The position numbers and the translations under genes are program-made. Under the pieces are notes generated by a model. That model saw only the letters and a program-made list of their open reading frames with translations, was not told the origin of the DNA and did no database searches. A stretch of 6,888 bases of DNA from Methanobacteriota archaeon (lineage in GTDB: Archaea > Thermoplasmatota > Poseidoniia > Poseidoniales > Poseidoniaceae): NCBI GenBank assembly GCA_018645535.1, contig JABGWN010000005.1:1-6888 (forward strand), given 5' to 3'. Shown here piece after piece: positions 4,310 to 6,888 of this stretch (position 1 is its first letter; each line of letters starts with the position of its first letter).

Positions 4310-6888
4310 ATGGCTTCTACTGATGGACGAACAAAAATTGCATTTTTCCTTGTGACTTTGATGATACTGACTCCGCTGGCAACTGCTGCAAGCGTATCTG
4401 ATTTCAGTTCAGGCACAAGTGAAGTAGAGATTGTACTTGATGATGCTTCAACGTACATGAACGAAGTAGATGGGTCGGTTGATCTACCCGTCGGTGAATC
4501 AATCACATCAGCAAGCGTTGCAGTCTCAACATCGCCTGCAATCCACGGCGCACATACTCGTATCGATATCGAAACAATGCCACGTGTATGGAATCCAAAT
4601 TATAACGGCCAAAAGACGTCTTTTTCCCAAGCCACTGATTTCCAATTTGAAGACGGAGCTACGTCAACACCTGTTTCACTCAAAGCAGAAGGTCTTTTGA
4701 CAGACTTTGAAAGCGACCAAGCTGGATTCATGGACACGACAACACCACCACCAAGTTCAGGTGCTCCATGGTCTCATGGTTCATTATTTGGGGGAACTGT
4801 CATTCCTTCCAATTGCGCTTCTGGAAGTGACTGCTGGGGTACAGGATTATTCGACGTCGATTATACGGATGATAACGGTGGTTCCGCATACAGGCAAACT
4901 CTTCTTTCGCCAACACTGGATATGACTTCTGCAGCAATCAAGGACCCTTCGGCTTACTTCGATTCATGGCATCAACTTGCGACCCATTCCACTTCGGGTA
5001 CCAACCCGAATTACAGGTATGCCGATTGTGCTTATGTTGAGATACGATCGGCGAACACTCCGGTCTTCGATCCGGTTGCAAATCAATTCGATCATATTGA
5101 TTTTGATATTCAAAATTCAAGCGGAGTCTCTTTTGGATCTGGATATTTCCAAGTTGGAAGTGGACAAGCTAACCAGAAAATCAATGGAGCATGTAACGGA
5201 GTTCAATTCGATGATTACGCTCTTGGTGGAACTTCTACATCTGGATTTAACACAGATGGTTGGGGCAACATGAAACTCGACCTATCCGATTACCTCGGTT
5301 CATATGTTCAAATTCGATTTGTATTGGAACACAATGCAATCCCTCTCTCAAGCGGCTACTCGTTGGACAACAACACAATGCCAGGATGGTACATCGATAA
5401 CTTCCGATTTGGAAGTGTCCTCCCACAATCTGGATGGATGGGTGTTCGCAGCCTATTGCCAAATGTAGGCGGAGGCGATAATCATCCAAACGGATATGGT
5501 TTGCTGACAATTGAGGCGGAAACAACTTCAACTGCAGTTCTTTCTGTGGATGTTATAGATCCACTTACAGGACAAATTGTCGTAGATGGGAATAACAATC
5601 CAATGTCTGGCTTGGTTGGTACAGTTCTGGAACTATGGGACATCAATTCATCGACATATCCTACAGTCGATTTGAAGTTTAATTTCGATTCTGGTCCTGA
5701 TCAACTTTCCACACCAATTTTGCACGGTTTCTCGATAGGTACTCGGGTTGGGACTGGATTCAACCAGACAATCATCTCGCCGAATCCACCACAGAATGGA
5801 ATTTGGTCCTCACAAGGACTTGGTGACTTGATGATGTACAATCCCCAACTGATTGATACAGCTTTTACTGCCGATAAGATCCGTTCTCACTTCGCACATC
5901 CTATTGCTTCGATCACTCCCTACATACAGGACGATTGTGCTGAAGATCCTGAGCTTTCAGTTTCGATGAATGGCTATGACGTGATTATGCAAAACAACGT
6001 CAAGTACACATTGGGAGAGACTGCTGGAATGCCTTCATCTGCGTTCGGTTTCTCAGCTGTCCTAAGTTACCAAAACCCATGTGATGTCGCAGGAATGTGG
6101 TTTGATCTTGAATTTGCTCACTATGCAGAAAACGTCCGCATCGACGTTGCTGGAGATGGTGATATGGAGTACGCTTTCGATGAGCCTGCTTTCGACATGT
6201 TCGGCCGTCAAACATTGTTCATTAGTTCCAAGGATGCAAATGACGTCCATTACGGTTCTGAAACTCGAACACTCGCTCTTGGATTGAGTGGTTCCGTCGA
6301 TGGAGGAGAATTCATGCTTCCAGTAGGTGCGACCATCCGTGCCGCTGAAGTTTCATTTGAGAACAATCAAATTATCTCCACTACCGATGTCAACGAAGGA
6401 TTTGACTGGTCCCTGTTGTCAGGTCTTGAAGAAGTCGCATTAGGAAGCATTGGAAACCAAACAGATGGTTCCACAGAAATGTATCCGGTTGAGATGAACC
6501 TCTCAAATGCACTCAATACATTGATGCAAAGCAGTCTTACACCAACTGCACACATCGATGCGAATGGAAATGGATGGAAGAAATTCAGATTCAATATTGA
6601 AAGTCTCAATGCAACTGGTGGTGGAACAATCGATCTCATCGGACTCGATGTAGTATACGATCTGACACATTATCTATCGACAGGCAACCACTTTGCTTCT
6701 GAACTAGCGCAAGGTGTTGCACTCTCAACATCAACATCAGGCAGTGCAACAGTACCAATCGTCGTCCACTCAACCAGTGGAGGCGGTCTTTCCCTTTCGA
6801 GTCTCTCCGTTATTACATCCCCGGGATATGTCACAACAGCAACGCTTGTTGGAAATCCAATTGGTCTTTATCCAAATGGAGAAATTTA
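4310..6888 (+). CDS. Large secreted surface protein with signal peptide and jelly-roll-like domain, incomplete at 3' end
   Basis: An open frame of 859 codons without a stop, running off the window. The N-terminus is a signal peptide: a short polar region with Arg7 and Lys9, a hydrophobic core IAFFLVTLMILTPLA (10-24) and likely cleavage after Ala26 or Ala27. The mature part is rich in Ser, Thr, Gly, Asn and Asp and poor in Lys, as expected for an exported archaeal protein. Residues about 130-366 look like a concanavalin-type jelly roll of the kind found next to M6-like peptidases and in MAM-like domains: DCWGTGLFDVDY, TLLSPTLDMTS, a central AYVEIRS strand, LDLSDYLGSYVQIRFVLEH, and the closing GWYIDNFRFG (about 359-368). 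A beta-rich module follows (about 405-480, LSVDVIDPLTGQIVVDG to TPILHGFSIGT). A further block at about 614-637 reads AGDGDMEYAFDEPAFDMFGR. Six cysteines (169, 175, 240, 295, 543, 591) may form disulfides. No catalytic motif is visible, so an adhesive or binding role is likely but unproven. Anchor and total length lie beyond the window. Confidence 0.85.
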   Translation, partial: MASTDGRTKIAFFLVTLMILTPLATAASVSDFSSGTSEVEIVLDDASTYMNEVDGSVDLPVGESITSASVAVSTSPAIHGAHTRIDIETMPRVWNPNYNGQKTSFSQATDFQFEDGATSTPVSLKAEGLLTDFESDQAGFMDTTTPPPSSGAPWSHGSLFGGTVIPSNCASGSDCWGTGLFDVDYTDDNGGSAYRQTLLSPTLDMTSAAIKDPSAYFDSWHQLATHSTSGTNPNYRYADCAYVEIRSANTPVFDPVANQFDHIDFDIQNSSGVSFGSGYFQVGSGQANQKINGACNGVQFDDYALGGTSTSGFNTDGWGNMKLDLSDYLGSYVQIRFVLEHNAIPLSSGYSLDNNTMPGWYIDNFRFGSVLPQSGWMGVRSLLPNVGGGDNHPNGYGLLTIEAETTSTAVLSVDVIDPLTGQIVVDGNNNPMSGLVGTVLELWDINSSTYPTVDLKFNFDSGPDQLSTPILHGFSIGTRVGTGFNQTIISPNPPQNGIWSSQGLGDLMMYNPQLIDTAFTADKIRSHFAHPIASITPYIQDDCAEDPELSVSMNGYDVIMQNNVKYTLGETAGMPSSAFGFSAVLSYQNPCDVAGMWFDLEFAHYAENVRIDVAGDGDMEYAFDEPAFDMFGRQTLFISSKDANDVHYGSETRTLALGLSGSVDGGEFMLPVGATIRAAEVSFENNQIISTTDVNEGFDWSLLSGLEEVALGSIGNQTDGSTEMYPVEMNLSNALNTLMQSSLTPTAHIDANGNGWKKFRFNIESLNATGGGTIDLIGLDVVYDLTHYLSTGNHFASELAQGVALSTSTSGSATVPIVVHSTSGGGLSLSSLSVITSPGYVTTATLVGNPIGLYPNGEI

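Noticed and set aside
4273..6639. Short open frames on both strands inside the surface-protein region
   Set aside because: The frame starting at 4310 is open for 859 codons with a signal peptide and domain motifs; the others (60-98 codons) are out-of-frame shadows with unlikely composition.

Overview
The window looks like the chromosome of an uncultured marine euryarchaeon, most likely Marine Group II (Poseidoniales) or a close Thermoplasmata-related lineage. This is inference from protein content, not from a marker gene. The evidence is a degenerate SelB/EF-Tu-like translation-factor paralog of archaeal type, a very long secreted surface protein with a jelly-roll-like domain, tight gene packing, moderate GC and purine-rich archaeal-type ribosome binding sites. 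No rRNA, tRNA, CRISPR array, insertion sequence or phage gene is visible.

Layout, left to right. (1) The last 60 codons of a biotin carboxylase (+) run into a PfkB-family sugar/nucleoside kinase (+). The kinase ribosome binding site overlaps the carboxylase stop codon, so the two are probably co-transcribed. (2) The kinase meets an opposing three-gene cluster tail to tail, with an 18-base overlap of coding ends (1116-1133). (3) The minus-strand cluster, read from its 5' end, holds a YciA/BACH-type acyl-CoA thioesterase (4157-3693), an EF-Tu/SelB-like protein whose GTPase motifs are gone (3657-2635), and an unknown two-helix membrane protein with a possible split PH-like domain and a long disordered tail (2543-1116). 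(4) A 152-base divergent intergenic region (4158-4309) separates this cluster from (5) a large secreted surface protein (+, from 4310) that is still open after 859 codons when the window ends.

The carboxylase and the thioesterase both bear on acyl-CoA chemistry, but they are on opposite strands in different transcription units, so no shared pathway can be claimed. The items most worth following up are the GTPase-dead translation-factor paralog, the uncharacterised membrane protein beside it, and the surface protein. I see no convincing new multi-gene system. This is mostly an ordinary, compact archaeal chromosomal region with several poorly characterised lineage-specific proteins.
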